Program-made: the position numbers and the translations under genes
Assembly (NCBI RefSeq): GCF_004322395.1
Contig: NZ_SCTW01000008.1
Span: 84,961-148,960, forward strand
Direction of reading: 5' to 3'
Source of the DNA: Methylobacter sp.
GTDB lineage: Bacteria > Pseudomonadota > Gammaproteobacteria > Methylococcales > Methylomonadaceae
Length of the DNA: 64,000 nucleotides
The notes under the pieces: model-generated
Databases searched by the model: none
Told to the model about the DNA's origin: nothing
What the model saw: the letters and a program-made list of their open reading frames with translations, nothing else
Part shown: positions 55,603-64,000 of the stretch, piece by piece
How the letters are laid out: every line of letters begins with the position of its first letter
Numbering within the stretch: position 1 is the first letter of the stretch

Positions 55603-55809
55603 TTACTTTTTGGCAAGCTTCTCTTGAACGAATTTAATTGCTTTTTCTGCAAAATCGTTCACCACAGAAGGGCTATCGCCATGCGGCTCAATATCTCCAA
55701 AGGGTCTGTCACTTGCTTTGGTAAACCTATAAATAAAATAGCCTAACGGTGCAAACGCCAGCCCCGCAATAATTAACATAACAACAAACAATACAGTAAC
55801 TCCACCCAT
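55603..55809 (-). CDS. Small single-span membrane protein
   Basis: 68 residues: MGGVTV, a strong membrane helix (about 5-26, LFVVMLIIAGLAFAPLGYFIY), then a soluble tail (SVVNDFAEKAIKFVQEKLAKK). A ribosome binding site GAGGGGT precedes the ATG. No family recognised. It lies upstream of and divergent from pqqA. Confidence 0.65.
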   Translation of the reverse strand: MGGVTVLFVVMLIIAGLAFAPLGYFIYRFTKASDRPFGDIEPHGDSPSVVNDFAEKAIKFVQEKLAKK

Positions 55810-56107
55810 GACCCCTCCTCATAATTTATAATATATTTTATTTTCAAGGTGAAATTAGATAATACTCTCTTCCAATCAAAAAAACATCTTTCACGACTTA
55901 TCTAAATATCTTGTTATTTTAACCGGTTATCATTGATTTATAATCTAAGCCTTGTCGCCAATCAGCGTATGAACCGTATAAAAAACATGGCGTGTCTATT
56001 TTGAACGATGGCGAAAGTTGCGTAAAAAAATAGTTCATCGTATACTTCAATCGAGCTTACTTGATCAAGCTAGCATAATAATTTCAACACACTTCTGGAG
56101 GTTCACT

Positions 56108-56182
56108 ATGAAATGGGAAACACCAAGCTACACAGACCTGCGTTTCGGTTTTGAAGTAACAATGTACATCTACAATCGTTAA
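56108..56182 (+). CDS. pqqA: PQQ precursor peptide PqqA
   Basis: The 24-residue substrate peptide of pyrroloquinoline quinone synthesis (MKWETPSYTDLRFGFEVTMY, then IYNR). Glu16 and Tyr20, the residues that are cross-linked and become PQQ, are present with the right spacing. GGAGG precedes the ATG by 8 bases. A terminator hairpin follows, so the short pqqA transcript can be far more abundant than the rest of the operon. Confidence 0.96.
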   Translation: MKWETPSYTDLRFGFEVTMYIYNR

Positions 56183-56195
56183 TTCGATTGGGATC

Positions 56196-56227
56196 AAAAA
56201 GGGGCTCTTGATGAGCCCCTTTTTTTT
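56196..56227 (+). terminator. Terminator between pqqA and pqqB
   Basis: Stem GGGGCT/AGCCCC with a 7-base loop and eight T residues, just after pqqA. Partial read-through would express pqqB-E at a lower level than pqqA. Confidence 0.85.
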
Positions 56228-56292
56228 GCCTGATGCTTTTTATTCCCGTATCATTCGGCTCCTATTCCCTATTTCAGGTTACTTTCCAAACT

Positions 56293-57204
56293 ATGAAGAT
56301 CAGAGTTCTTGGTTCCGGTGCTGGCGGCGGTTTTCCACAATGGAACTGCAACTGCCATAATTGTCACCGCTTGCGGCACAATCAAATGAACGGCAAAGCC
56401 CGCACCCAGTCATCCATTGCAGTGAGTACTGACAACAAAAACTGGCTGCTGTTTAACACCTCTCCCGACATTCGCGCGCAACTGGAAGCTTTTCCGGCTA
56501 TCCAGCCCAAAGAAGGCGTTCGCGACACCGGCATTAAAGCGATCATGCTGATCGACAGCCAGATCGACCATACCACCGGCATGCTGATGCTTAGGGAAGG
56601 TAAACCGCTGGACGTTTACTGTACGGAAATGGTTAAGCAAGACCTGACCACCGGCTTTCCTTTATTTAATATGTTGGCAGATTATTGCACCGTCAACCAT
56701 CACCCGATTCCTTTCGATGGCAGCAGTTTTACCATTCCCGGCATTGATGATTTGCGCTTTTACACACAAGCCTTAAAAAGCAAAGCGCCGCCTTATTCAC
56801 CGCATCGGCATGATCCGCATGACGGCGACAATATCGGCGTGATCATCGAACAAATTTCTACCGGCAAAAAAGTGTTTTATTCCCCAGGCCTGGGCGAAAT
56901 AGAACCGCATGTCATGGCTGCGATGCAAGCCGTCGATTGCTTATTGGTAGACGGCACTTTTTGGACCGATGACGAAATGTGCTCGCAAAACATCAGCCAT
57001 AAAAAAGCCCGTGAAATCGGCCACTTGCCTCAATCCGGCGAAGGCGGCATGATAGAGGTTCTGAACGGTGTTGCCAAAGCGCGTAAAATATTGATCCATA
57101 TCAACAACACTAACCCGATCTTAGATGAAGATTCCGAACAGCGTAAAATACTCGATGCCGCCGGCATTGAAGTCGCTTACGACGGTTTAGAAATCGACTT
57201 ATAA
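56293..57204 (+). CDS. pqqB: PQQ biosynthesis hydroxylase PqqB
   Basis: Metallo-beta-lactamase-fold protein that hydroxylates the tyrosine-derived part of the PQQ precursor. The ATG at 56293 gives 303 residues, starting [21 protein letters not shown] with the family zinc cysteines (CNCHNC). [11 protein letters not shown] is the metal-binding region. The 20 extra residues of the longer frame do not fit the family. Confidence 0.95.
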   Translation: MKIRVLGSGAGGGFPQWNCNCHNCHRLRHNQMNGKARTQSSIAVSTDNKNWLLFNTSPDIRAQLEAFPAIQPKEGVRDTGIKAIMLIDSQIDHTTGMLMLREGKPLDVYCTEMVKQDLTTGFPLFNMLADYCTVNHHPIPFDGSSFTIPGIDDLRFYTQALKSKAPPYSPHRHDPHDGDNIGVIIEQISTGKKVFYSPGLGEIEPHVMAAMQAVDCLLVDGTFWTDDEMCSQNISHKKAREIGHLPQSGEGGMIEVLNGVAKARKILIHINNTNPILDEDSEQRKILDAAGIEVAYDGLEIDL

Positions 57205-57215
57205 AGGATGCAAAC

Positions 57216-57944
57216 ATGAGCAGCGATAATAAAGCCTGGACCAAAGAACAGTTTGAAGCCGAACTACGCGGCATGGAAAGTCATTACCACATTCATCATC
57301 CTTACCATACGCTGATGAACGAAGGTAAACTCACCAAGGCGCAATTGCAGGGCTGGGTTGCCAACCGTTTCTATTATCAGGTCTGCATTCCGATTAAAGA
57401 CGCCAACATTTTGGCCAACTGCCCTGATCGTGAAACCCGCGCCAAATGGATACAGCGGATTATGGATCATGACGGCCACCCCGGAGATCCAGGCGGCATT
57501 GAAGCATGGATACAGTTGGGCATCGCAGTCGGCTTGACGCGGGAAGACATAACCTCATTAAAATATGTACTGCCGGGTGTGCGTTTTGCGGTCGATGCCT
57601 ATGTTAATTTTGCCCGTAGAGCCGAATGGCACGAAGCGGCAAGCTCCTCGTTAACCGAACTGTTTGCTCCTAAGATCCACCAGCAACGTTTGGATAACTG
57701 GCCGGAACACTACCCTTGGGTGGAACAGGAAGGTTATATCTATTTCCGTAAACGCCTGACCGAAGCGCGTCGTGACGTTGAACACGGCCTTGCTATCACG
57801 CTGGATTGGTATAAAACCCGCGAACAGCAAGATCGCATGATTGAAATCCTGAAATTCAAGCTGGATGTGTTATGGACCATGGCGGATGCGATGTATATGG
57901 CTTATATTCATGAAATGCCGCCTTATTTTAATATTGAAAAATAA
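57216..57944 (+). CDS. pqqC: Pyrroloquinoline-quinone synthase PqqC
   Basis: Cofactorless oxidase that performs the last eight-electron oxidation and ring closure. The 242-residue helical protein carries [40 protein letters not shown] and [14 protein letters not shown], all active-site segments. It is separate from PqqD, unlike the fused form of Methylobacterium. Confidence 0.96.
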   Translation: MSSDNKAWTKEQFEAELRGMESHYHIHHPYHTLMNEGKLTKAQLQGWVANRFYYQVCIPIKDANILANCPDRETRAKWIQRIMDHDGHPGDPGGIEAWIQLGIAVGLTREDITSLKYVLPGVRFAVDAYVNFARRAEWHEAASSSLTELFAPKIHQQRLDNWPEHYPWVEQEGYIYFRKRLTEARRDVEHGLAITLDWYKTREQQDRMIEILKFKLDVLWTMADAMYMAYIHEMPPYFNIEK

Positions 57945-58026
57945 ACCGTTAGGAGAGTTGCAGCAAAGTATCTCGCTATTTTTATCGCTAGTCGGGTTAC
58001 GCTAATACATTACATACCATAACGAA

Positions 58027-58260
58027 ATGCCAACATTGTTGATAATTGATGGATTCAAATTTTTCTTTTATGCGAACGAGCACGAACCGAAGCACATTCA
58101 TATCATAAAAGGCGGAGATTTTGCTAAAATCGAGCTAGCCTCGCTACGTATAGTACATAATTACATGAAACCAAAAGATTTAAACAAAGCGCTAGCACTT
58201 GTGACAATTCATAAAGATGAATTTGAGAGGAAATCGGATGAGTATTTTAGCCAAAGGTAA
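58027..58260 (+). CDS. DUF4160 family protein
   Basis: 77 residues with the family pattern MPTLLIIDGFKFFFYANEHEPKHIHI (a beta segment followed by the H-x-H pair), then FAKIELASLRIVHNY and a final helix. It overlaps the following DUF2442 gene by 23 bases, the usual pairing. The pair is often predicted to be toxin-antitoxin-like but is not experimentally characterised. It interrupts the pqq operon between pqqC and pqqD, 82 bases after pqqC. Confidence 0.88.
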   Translation: MPTLLIIDGFKFFFYANEHEPKHIHIIKGGDFAKIELASLRIVHNYMKPKDLNKALALVTIHKDEFERKSDEYFSQR

Positions 58261-58483
58261 GTCCGTTCATTTTGATGACCGTTATTTGCATGTAGAACTT
58301 GAGGATGACCGCGTCATATTAACGCCTATGTCATGGTACAAGGAACTGCAAGAAGCCTCGTTAAAACAGCTATCCAACTATCAATTTATTTGTCAGGGCA
58401 GCGGCATTGAATGGCCCGAGTTAGATTACCATCTGAGCATCGAAAGCATGTTACTGGCTGACATTAAAAAACACGCCGCATAG
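58238..58483 (+). CDS. DUF2442 family protein
   Basis: 81 residues from the ATG at 58238 (MSILAKGKSVHFDDRYLHVE), with GAGG upstream. The family segments are DRVILTPMSWYKELQEAS and GSGIEWPELDYHLSIESML. It lies within the pqq operon, 19 bases before pqqD, and should be cotranscribed. Residues GIEWPELDYHLSIESML parallel those of the gene at 629-901. Confidence 0.88.
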   Translation: MSILAKGKSVHFDDRYLHVELEDDRVILTPMSWYKELQEASLKQLSNYQFICQGSGIEWPELDYHLSIESMLLADIKKHAA

Positions 58484-58502
58484 AAAAAACAAACACACTA
58501 CA

Positions 58503-58775
58503 ATGAGTATTAACCCAGATCAAACCATCAAATTTTCCCCAATGCATCGTTTGCAATGGGAAGAAGCCCAGCAAAAAGACGTTATCCTCTATCCAGAAGG
58601 CATGGTGGAACTTAACCAAAGTTCTGCTGAAATCCTGAAGATGTGTGACGGTACCCGCAAGCTCGATCAAATCATCGATGATCTGGAGCAAAAATTTGCG
58701 ACGACAGGTCTTGCAAACGACATAACCGCTTTCTTGGAGGTCGCTTTAAAAAATGGCTGGATCCAACAAAACTAA
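58503..58775 (+). CDS. pqqD: PQQ precursor peptide chaperone PqqD
   Basis: Presents PqqA to the radical SAM enzyme PqqE. The 90-residue protein shows LQWEEAQQKDVILYPEGMVELNQSS and ILKMCDGTRKLDQIIDDL, the winged-helix RiPP recognition fold. Its end overlaps the start of pqqE by 23 bases, so translation is coupled. Confidence 0.94.
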   Translation: MSINPDQTIKFSPMHRLQWEEAQQKDVILYPEGMVELNQSSAEILKMCDGTRKLDQIIDDLEQKFATTGLANDITAFLEVALKNGWIQQN

Positions 58776-59880
58776 GATTACTCCGCCGCGCTGGTTACTG
58801 GCGGAGCTGACTTATGCCTGCCCGTTGCAATGCCCCTATTGCGCCAACCCAATTGATTATGCGAAATATCAATCCGAACTGGATACCGAGGACTGGAAAC
58901 GTGTACTCAGCCAAGCCCGCAAAATGGGTGCGGTCCAGCTGGGGTTTTCCGGCGGAGAGCCTTTAACGCGCAAAGACCTGCCTGAGCTGGTCAAACACGC
59001 TAGAGACCTAGGTTATTATTCCAACCTGATTACCTCCGGCTATGGTCTGACCGAAGAAAAAATCGCCCAACTTAAGGAAGCAGGACTGGATCATATTCAG
59101 GTCAGCATCCAGGCCAGTACTCAGGAACTGAACGACCATCTGGCTGGCACCGAATCGTTCCAGCACAAAAAAGAAGTAGCCCACCTAGTCAAAAAACACG
59201 GTTACCCGATGGTGCTGTGCGTGGTCATCCATCGCGAAAACATCCATCAGATGCCGCAAATTCTGGAAATGGCGGAAGAACTGGGCGCAGATTATCTGGA
59301 ACTGGCGAACACCCAATATTACGGCTGGGCACATGCTAACCGTGATTTATTGTTGCCCACCAAAGAGCAGTTTGAACAAGCCGAACAAATCGCCCAGGCT
59401 TTTAAAGAAAAAGTCGCCGGTAAGATGAAAATCTATTATGTGGTGCCGGACTTTTATGAAGATAGGCCCAAAGCCTGCATGAACGGCTGGGGAACAACTT
59501 TCTTGACTATCGCGCCGGACGGCGTAGCTCTACCATGCCATTCCGCCCGCGAATTGCCGGACATGGATTGCCCCAATGTCAAAGATTACAGCATCGAACA
59601 AATCTGGAACGAATCGAAAACTTTCAATTTTTTCCGGGGCTTTGAATGGATGAAAGAACCGTGCAGCAGCTGTGATGAAAAGGAAAAAGATTTCGGCGGC
59701 TGCCGCTGCCAAGCTTATTTATTAAGCGGTGATATGTATGCCGCCGACCCGGTGTGCAGCAAATCGCCTAATCATCATGTTATTCAAGACGCGATAGACT
59801 CAGCCAAAGCGAGCGCTTTAGCTGATAATGAGAAACCGCTTATTTTCCGTAACAGCAAAAACTCGCGGTTGTTGTCTTAA
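58753..59880 (+). CDS. pqqE: PqqA peptide cyclase PqqE (radical SAM)
   Basis: Forms the carbon-carbon bond between Glu16 and Tyr20 of PqqA. The radical SAM cluster cysteines are in ACPLQCPYCAN (C23, C27, C30) and the C-terminal SPASM region has the auxiliary-cluster cysteines (CHSA, EPCSSCDEKEKDFGGCRC). Length (375) is normal. It ends the operon and converges with ubiX. Confidence 0.96.
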   Translation: MAGSNKTKITPPRWLLAELTYACPLQCPYCANPIDYAKYQSELDTEDWKRVLSQARKMGAVQLGFSGGEPLTRKDLPELVKHARDLGYYSNLITSGYGLTEEKIAQLKEAGLDHIQVSIQASTQELNDHLAGTESFQHKKEVAHLVKKHGYPMVLCVVIHRENIHQMPQILEMAEELGADYLELANTQYYGWAHANRDLLLPTKEQFEQAEQIAQAFKEKVAGKMKIYYVVPDFYEDRPKACMNGWGTTFLTIAPDGVALPCHSARELPDMDCPNVKDYSIEQIWNESKTFNFFRGFEWMKEPCSSCDEKEKDFGGCRCQAYLLSGDMYAADPVCSKSPNHHVIQDAIDSAKASALADNEKPLIFRNSKNSRLLS

Positions 59881-59886
59881 AAATAT

Positions 59887-60462
59887 CTACAAGCCTTCCC
59901 AAGGGGTATATAAACCGTCAACATTAACTCCGAACATATCCAAAACCCGGCCGACGGTCTCATCAACCATAGCCGCAAGCGAGTCCGATTTACTGTAAAA
60001 AGCGGGCATCGGTGGGAAGATGATACCGCCCATTTCGGTCACGCTTGCCATGTTGCGAATATGTACCAAATTTAACGGAGTTTCCCTGGGCATGATTACC
60101 AAGCGCCGGCGCTCTTTCAGCACCACATCAGCAGAACGAGAAATCAGGTTATCGCCAAAGCCATGCGCAACTGCCGACAAGGTTTTCATCGAGCACGGCG
60201 CGATAATCATGCCTTCTGTTTTAAAGCCGCCGCTGGAAATACTCGCGGCAATATCATCGATGCCGTGAGTTACATCGGCCAACCCGGCCAGTTCGGCCCG
60301 CTTCATGTCCATTTCGTGCTTTAAATTCACTACGCCAGCGGATGAGATTACCAAATGCGTTTCCCACTGCTCCTGCGCCTGCAAAACTTGCAGCATTCTT
60401 ACCCCATAAACCGCACCGGTTGCTCCGGTCATAGCTATGATTAATCGTTTTTTTTGATTCAT
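59887..60462 (-). CDS. ubiX: Flavin prenyltransferase UbiX
   Basis: Makes prenylated FMN, the cofactor of UbiD decarboxylase in ubiquinone synthesis. The 191-residue protein has IAMTGATGAVYGVRML, IIAPCSMKTLSAVAHG, and RETPLNLVHIRNM with EMGGIIFPPMPAFY. It is an independent unit between pqqE and an Hsp70-like gene. ubiD is not present. Confidence 0.94.
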   Translation of the reverse strand: MNQKKRLIIAMTGATGAVYGVRMLQVLQAQEQWETHLVISSAGVVNLKHEMDMKRAELAGLADVTHGIDDIAASISSGGFKTEGMIIAPCSMKTLSAVAHGFGDNLISRSADVVLKERRRLVIMPRETPLNLVHIRNMASVTEMGGIIFPPMPAFYSKSDSLAAMVDETVGRVLDMFGVNVDGLYTPWEGL

Positions 60463-60703
60463 TATTTATGTGGCAAAAGATAATAATTTTATATTGAAAG
60501 GGGATAACTCGGACTATGCTGATATACTCAACATGAGCACAGAATTGCAGCGTTTAGCTCTATCTATTCAGAAAAGAACTAAACGGAAAGCTTTCAAAAA
60601 GGCAAATTCGCAGTAAACTAATAAACGAGAAAACTATTGACGCTTAAAATCAGTGTAGATTCGTTTAATCCATGTCATCCGTATTTTATTTTTAACTGAA
60701 GCT

Positions 60704-62623
60704 CTACTCCCCTGCCCTGACATCAAACTCAATTTTCCAGCGCCCGCTGTCTTTTTGGGAAACCGCTTGCAGTTCGAGCGTACCGACTTCGGTTACGGCC
60801 GCACATAAATGCACCGGCACGACTTCACCGGGCCTGCGGCCTTCTTCCGGCAAAGTGATTTCAATCTCATCCAGTTCATCGAGCTCTTCGTTAGTCCAAT
60901 AGTCTAGACGGGTTCCTACTTTATCTTCGCGCCGGATATTGGACGCGAAAAAGCGAAACCGTACCGGTTCCCCGATCACCAATCCGAACTCGTCATATGG
61001 TAACTCTTGTTGAGTACCTTCTTCCATGCCGAACGGTGCAATACATAATGCCTGAATTTCCGGCGCTAAACCAGGCACTGCGAGCATAGCGCTTTCTATG
61101 CCGACATAATAAGAGGCTGCTGTACCTCCTTTAATACGTACACCCTTGCCTTTTCGAACATAGCCATAGTAAGCAGCGCCGCGAGCGACCGCCAAATCAA
61201 GATCCGCACCGGTTAATAATCTGGCTTCTGGCGCTTGCTCGGCTATCAACCATGAATTTAACACGTCCATTAATCGTTCAGCCAAAGCACCTGCTTTTAG
61301 CACGCCACCGTTAAACAGCACAGCAGTGGGATGCAAGAAACTCGCATGCTCCGGCAAATTGATGTCTTTAAGCTCATCAGTGGCTCCGTGTTGCTTAGCC
61401 AGAAACGCTGCCAAATGGCGGGTAATACCTGCATCCTGGGCATAAGGCAATCCGGCCGTTCTCAAGCCGGAACGAGGACGGCTTACCGGTCTGTCGCTGA
61501 CTGCCACCTTGGGCATAAAACCTTCAACCAATACACGGTTGACTTCTTCACGGGTTAACTCGGTGCGGAGTGTACCGCCAATTAAAGACGAACCTCTGCT
61601 CGCAACTACCAGCGGTATATTTTCAAGCTCTAAATTGTTAAAGATTTTTTCTTTGGCATCGCGGCAGCTGTGCGTCAAAGCCTGAAGCTGCCAAGGCTCT
61701 ATACGTTTACCTTCTTGTTCCATCTTGGCTTTAACGGTATAAGCCAAGGCCAAATCCATATTGTCGCCGCCCAACAAAATATGGTCGCCAACCGCCACGC
61801 GGGTCAATTCGAGATTGCCTTCTTGTTGAGTGACCGCTATTAATGATAAGTCGGTGGTTCCGCCGCCGATATCTACTACTAATATAATGTCACCGACTTC
61901 GGCATGTTTACGCCAATCGCCGTGACTTTTTTCTATCCAGCTGTATAACGCCGCTTGCGGCTCTTCCAGAAGAATTGCCTGATCAAGTCCTACGGCGCGC
62001 GCCGCTTCGACCGTCAATTCCCGTGCCGCCGGGTCAAACGAGGCCGGAACGGTAATCACGACATCCTGCTGATCCAACGGCGCATTCGGATGCTGGCTTT
62101 GCCAAGCATCGCACAAGTGTTGCAGATACGCCGTAGTTGCCTGGAACGGCGAAATCCGCTCGATTTCCTCAGGCGATTCGGCTGGTAAAATTGGTGCTTT
62201 GCAATCCACGCCGGTATGACATAACCAGCTTTTCGCGCTGGCTACCAAACGTATAGGAGTTTTGCTACCCAAATTACGGGCAATTTCACCTATCAGATAA
62301 TCCGGTTTTGCTGTCCAAGGTAAAGAAATAGAATCATCTGCAAGTTCAGCTTCGTGAGCCTGATATATAAACGACGGCAACTGTTGCTTTTCCTCAACCG
62401 AACCTGGAGAAGTCAGCTGCGGTATTGCCATAACTTGCGGTGAAAAGTCTTCTTCGTCGATATGGTTCAAATCGGCATAAGACAATACGCAGTGCGTCGT
62501 GCCCAAATCAATACCGATAGAAAACCGCGTTCCGTTTTGCGGGGGAGCAACTGCAATGTTTTCATTTGCCACAGTTGCTTCTTCATTAATTTCCGGTTGC
62601 GGATGACCGGGCAATTCACTCAT
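60704..62623 (-). CDS. Hsp70-family chaperone-like protein
   Basis: 639 residues. The ATPase domain is recognisable: IGIDLGTTHCVLSYA (phosphate 1), VVITVPASFDPAARE, ILVVDIGGGTTDLSLIAV (phosphate 2) and VLFNGGVL (adenosine). The C-terminal part is beta-rich and shorter than in DnaK, with no lid tail. It overlaps the DUF2760 gene upstream by 4 bases; this pairing recurs in proteobacteria and suggests a specialised membrane-linked chaperone. The role is unknown; it is not the housekeeping DnaK. Confidence 0.85.
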   Translation of the reverse strand: MSELPGHPQPEINEEATVANENIAVAPPQNGTRFSIGIDLGTTHCVLSYADLNHIDEEDFSPQVMAIPQLTSPGSVEEKQQLPSFIYQAHEAELADDSISLPWTAKPDYLIGEIARNLGSKTPIRLVASAKSWLCHTGVDCKAPILPAESPEEIERISPFQATTAYLQHLCDAWQSQHPNAPLDQQDVVITVPASFDPAARELTVEAARAVGLDQAILLEEPQAALYSWIEKSHGDWRKHAEVGDIILVVDIGGGTTDLSLIAVTQQEGNLELTRVAVGDHILLGGDNMDLALAYTVKAKMEQEGKRIEPWQLQALTHSCRDAKEKIFNNLELENIPLVVASRGSSLIGGTLRTELTREEVNRVLVEGFMPKVAVSDRPVSRPRSGLRTAGLPYAQDAGITRHLAAFLAKQHGATDELKDINLPEHASFLHPTAVLFNGGVLKAGALAERLMDVLNSWLIAEQAPEARLLTGADLDLAVARGAAYYGYVRKGKGVRIKGGTAASYYVGIESAMLAVPGLAPEIQALCIAPFGMEEGTQQELPYDEFGLVIGEPVRFRFFASNIRREDKVGTRLDYWTNEELDELDEIEITLPEEGRRPGEVVPVHLCAAVTEVGTLELQAVSQKDSGRWKIEFDVRAGE

Positions 62624-63255
62624 AGCTCTACCTCCGCCGGCGCTACAATAGCGGCATTATGCCCTGAAGTCAGCTTGGGCAGCCTGATACCGGTAACTTG
62701 CCAACCTTTATGCACCAAAGTACCGGTAAAAGGCGCAGTACCGACGATATTGCCGGTTAAACGCACTGTAGCAGCGTCAAAACCTTCCGGCAAAGTAACT
62801 CTATTGCCTTCCTGCTCATTACGGACAGGAGCCAGAGTAAAGTGTTCATTAATCGCTTTATTGCATCCTTCATGTACGACACGCGCTGCGACACCAATAT
62901 CTGCATCGCTAAAAGCCGTAATGTCTTCTTTAATAAAGTCGATAAACCGAGCTTCTTTTTGTAGCAAGCCCAGTAATTGCAAGGCAGCATCCGGAGTTGC
63001 TTCTTTTAATACCACTGGTTCCGGTGTAGGCGCATGCACTAACTTTTCAACTTCAACGATCTTCTCGACAACTTTTACTACCGGTTCAGCTTGCTGCACG
63101 GCAAATTTCTTCTTGCCACGAACTTGGCTGATCACTATAGACAACAGCAAAACGATTAAAATCAGCAGCAACAGCACCACAGTACCTGCCAAACAAACAT
63201 GCCATAAATCGAATGTAGTGGGCTTCAATGATAAATCTATTGCATAAGTATTCAT
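62620..63255 (-). CDS. DUF2760 membrane-anchored protein
   Basis: 211 residues with one membrane span near the N-terminus (about 19-43, WHVCLAGTVVLLLLILIVLLLSIVI), a charged linker with VVEKIVEVEKLV, and a C-terminal domain typical of DUF2760 (ALQLLGLLQKEARFIDFIKEDI, then HEGCNKAINEHFTL). It is translationally coupled to the Hsp70-like gene downstream and may recruit that chaperone to the membrane. Confidence 0.85.
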   Translation of the reverse strand: MNTYAIDLSLKPTTFDLWHVCLAGTVVLLLLILIVLLLSIVISQVRGKKKFAVQQAEPVVKVVEKIVEVEKLVHAPTPEPVVLKEATPDAALQLLGLLQKEARFIDFIKEDITAFSDADIGVAARVVHEGCNKAINEHFTLAPVRNEQEGNRVTLPEGFDAATVRLTGNIVGTAPFTGTLVHKGWQVTGIRLPKLTSGHNAAIVAPAEVEL

Positions 63256-63277
63256 TACACGCAGCTCTTTCTAGTTG

Positions 63278-63658
63278 TTATTGTTGACCGGATTTTCTGG
63301 CCGCTTCAGCAAATATCATTCCTTGCAAAACATTACGAGTCGTTTGCATGCGCATCTGTTTTAAATGACGGTCAGCAATGATTTCAGGGACTTTTTCGGC
63401 CAGATAAATTTCGCGCATCTGGGATAAAACCGACTCGCATTGCTTCATGATCGCATCCGTGGCTCTGCGGCTGTCCCCTCCTTGATTAGAGGGCTTTTGC
63501 ATTTCAGCTGAAACGCACTTTTTATATTGATATTGGCTTTCTTGAATTTTCTTGATTGTAGCATCAGAAAGGCTAGTGTTTTGCCATTCATTTTTAGCAT
63601 CATCAGCAAAAGCGGCAACTGACGATAATAAAACAGTTAAGAAAAGAATCTTTTTCAT
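63278..63658 (-). CDS. Small periplasmic protein of unknown function
   Basis: 126 residues with a clear signal peptide (MKKILFLTVLLSSVAAFA, cleavage before DDAKNE). The mature part is helical and charged, with two cysteines (KKCVSAE, MKQCESVL) that could form a disulfide. It precedes the DUF2760 gene by 22 bases and is probably in the same transcript. Family not recognised. Confidence 0.7.
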   Translation of the reverse strand: MKKILFLTVLLSSVAAFADDAKNEWQNTSLSDATIKKIQESQYQYKKCVSAEMQKPSNQGGDSRRATDAIMKQCESVLSQMREIYLAEKVPEIIADRHLKQMRMQTTRNVLQGMIFAEAARKSGQQ

Positions 63659-63837
63659 GGTATTTTCCGGTTTTGTTAAAGATACAAAGAATGCTTGATT
63701 TTACGCGAACTGAGCACATTTGTCTGAAGCATAATACTGACCCTTTATTTTAAACTTCAATATTTTAACAATATGCCCAATTTTTTGACTTTCAAGGGTA
63801 TGAAACCTAATCAGACGAATTTCCCCGACTTCCAGGC

Positions 63838-63871
63838 AAAAAAAAACCCAAGCGTTTCGGCTTGGGTTTTT
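63838..63871 (-). terminator. Terminator of the rRNA operon
   Basis: On the minus strand CCCAAGC and GCTTGGG pair around a short loop and are followed by a long T run, 10 bases beyond the 5S gene. Confidence 0.85.
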
Positions 63872-63880
63872 GATTTAAGC

Positions 63881-63998
63881 GCTTGGCAATTCCCTACTTT
63901 CGCATGGCAAACTGCCACACTATCATCGGCGCTAAACGGTTTCACTTCCGAGTTCGGGATGGGATCGGGTGGTTCACGTTCGCTATGGTCACCAAGCA
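63881..63998 (-). rRNA. rrf: 5S ribosomal RNA
   Basis: 118 nt with the conserved CCGATCCCATCCCGAACTCG loop B/helix III region and GCGAAAGTAGGG (helix IV-V), and terminal helix GCTTGG/CCAAGC. It is the last gene of an rRNA operon whose 23S gene should lie beyond the right edge. Confidence 0.95.
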
Positions 63999-64000
63999 AA

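Noticed and set aside
60533..60616. 27-codon basic peptide frame (MSTELQRLALSIQKR...) between ubiX and the Hsp70-like gene
   Set aside because: No clear ribosome binding site or known match; could be real but cannot be supported.

Overview
The window reads as chromosome of a gammaproteobacterium, most likely a type I methanotroph of the order Methylococcales (inference). Supporting signs are a complete pqqABCDE operon (PQQ is the cofactor of methanol dehydrogenase), PEP synthase, gammaproteobacterial gene orders (smc-zipA-ligA, dksA-gluQ, tpiA-secG-tRNA-Leu, glmM-ftsH-rlmE/yhbY-greA-carB-carA), a lipid A locus with the GnnA/GnnB pair, and many dispersed palindromic repeats. No methane or methanol oxidation gene is present, so the order-level assignment is moderate.

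Layout. 1-2 kb: a cut-off membrane protein, a DUF2442 gene with the stump of a DUF4160 partner, a MITE-like element and an unknown membrane-anchored protein. 2-10.5 kb: ligA, zipA and smc on the minus strand, then queF, an FlhB C-terminal-like gene and psd on the plus strand. 10.6-13.9 kb: a small accessory patch with a NucS-like/EVE-like nuclease, REP-type repeats, a hepT stump, a cyclic-nucleotide-binding protein, a lipoprotein and a small secreted protein. 13.9-20.6 kb: gluQ-dksA, an aminotransferase with a rhodanese, then lpxB-gnnB-gnnA for lipid A carrying a diamino sugar. 20.8-26.6 kb: an HDOD-GAF-GGDEF protein, a secreted protein, ppsA and a hairpin-rich intergenic region with a candidate small RNA.

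26.8-39.1 kb is one long minus-strand chemosensory operon: cheY, cheA, cheW, an Aer-like PAS receptor, a second cheW, a ParA ATPase, a STAS protein, cheR, cheD, a receiver-only cheB copy, full cheB, a soluble protein with two receptor-tip-like segments, and an ODP-type diiron/beta-lactamase-fold protein. The gene set resembles the F7 (Pseudomonas Che2-like) class and looks built for oxygen or redox sensing.

39.4-50.3 kb is housekeeping: tRNA-Leu(GAG), secG, tpiA, glmM, ftsH, rlmE, yhbY, greA, carB, carA. 50.5-55.8 kb holds a cyclopropane fatty acid synthase, a membrane protein, groEL-groES under a perfect CIRCE operator, and a MoeB/ThiF-type gene. 56.1-59.9 kb is the pqq operon, with a DUF4160-DUF2442 pair lodged between pqqC and pqqD. 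The window ends with ubiX, an Hsp70-like/DUF2760 pair, a secreted protein and a 5S rRNA gene that closes an rRNA operon entering from the right.

The most unusual points are the chemosensory operon with its paired MCP-tip protein and ODP sensor, the eroded cheD-cheB tandem duplication, an in-frame palindromic repeat in the SMC hinge, a divergent LigA at the native ligA locus, the GnnAB lipid A locus, a MITE with a visible 12-bp target duplication, and a gluQ gene with no standard start codon.
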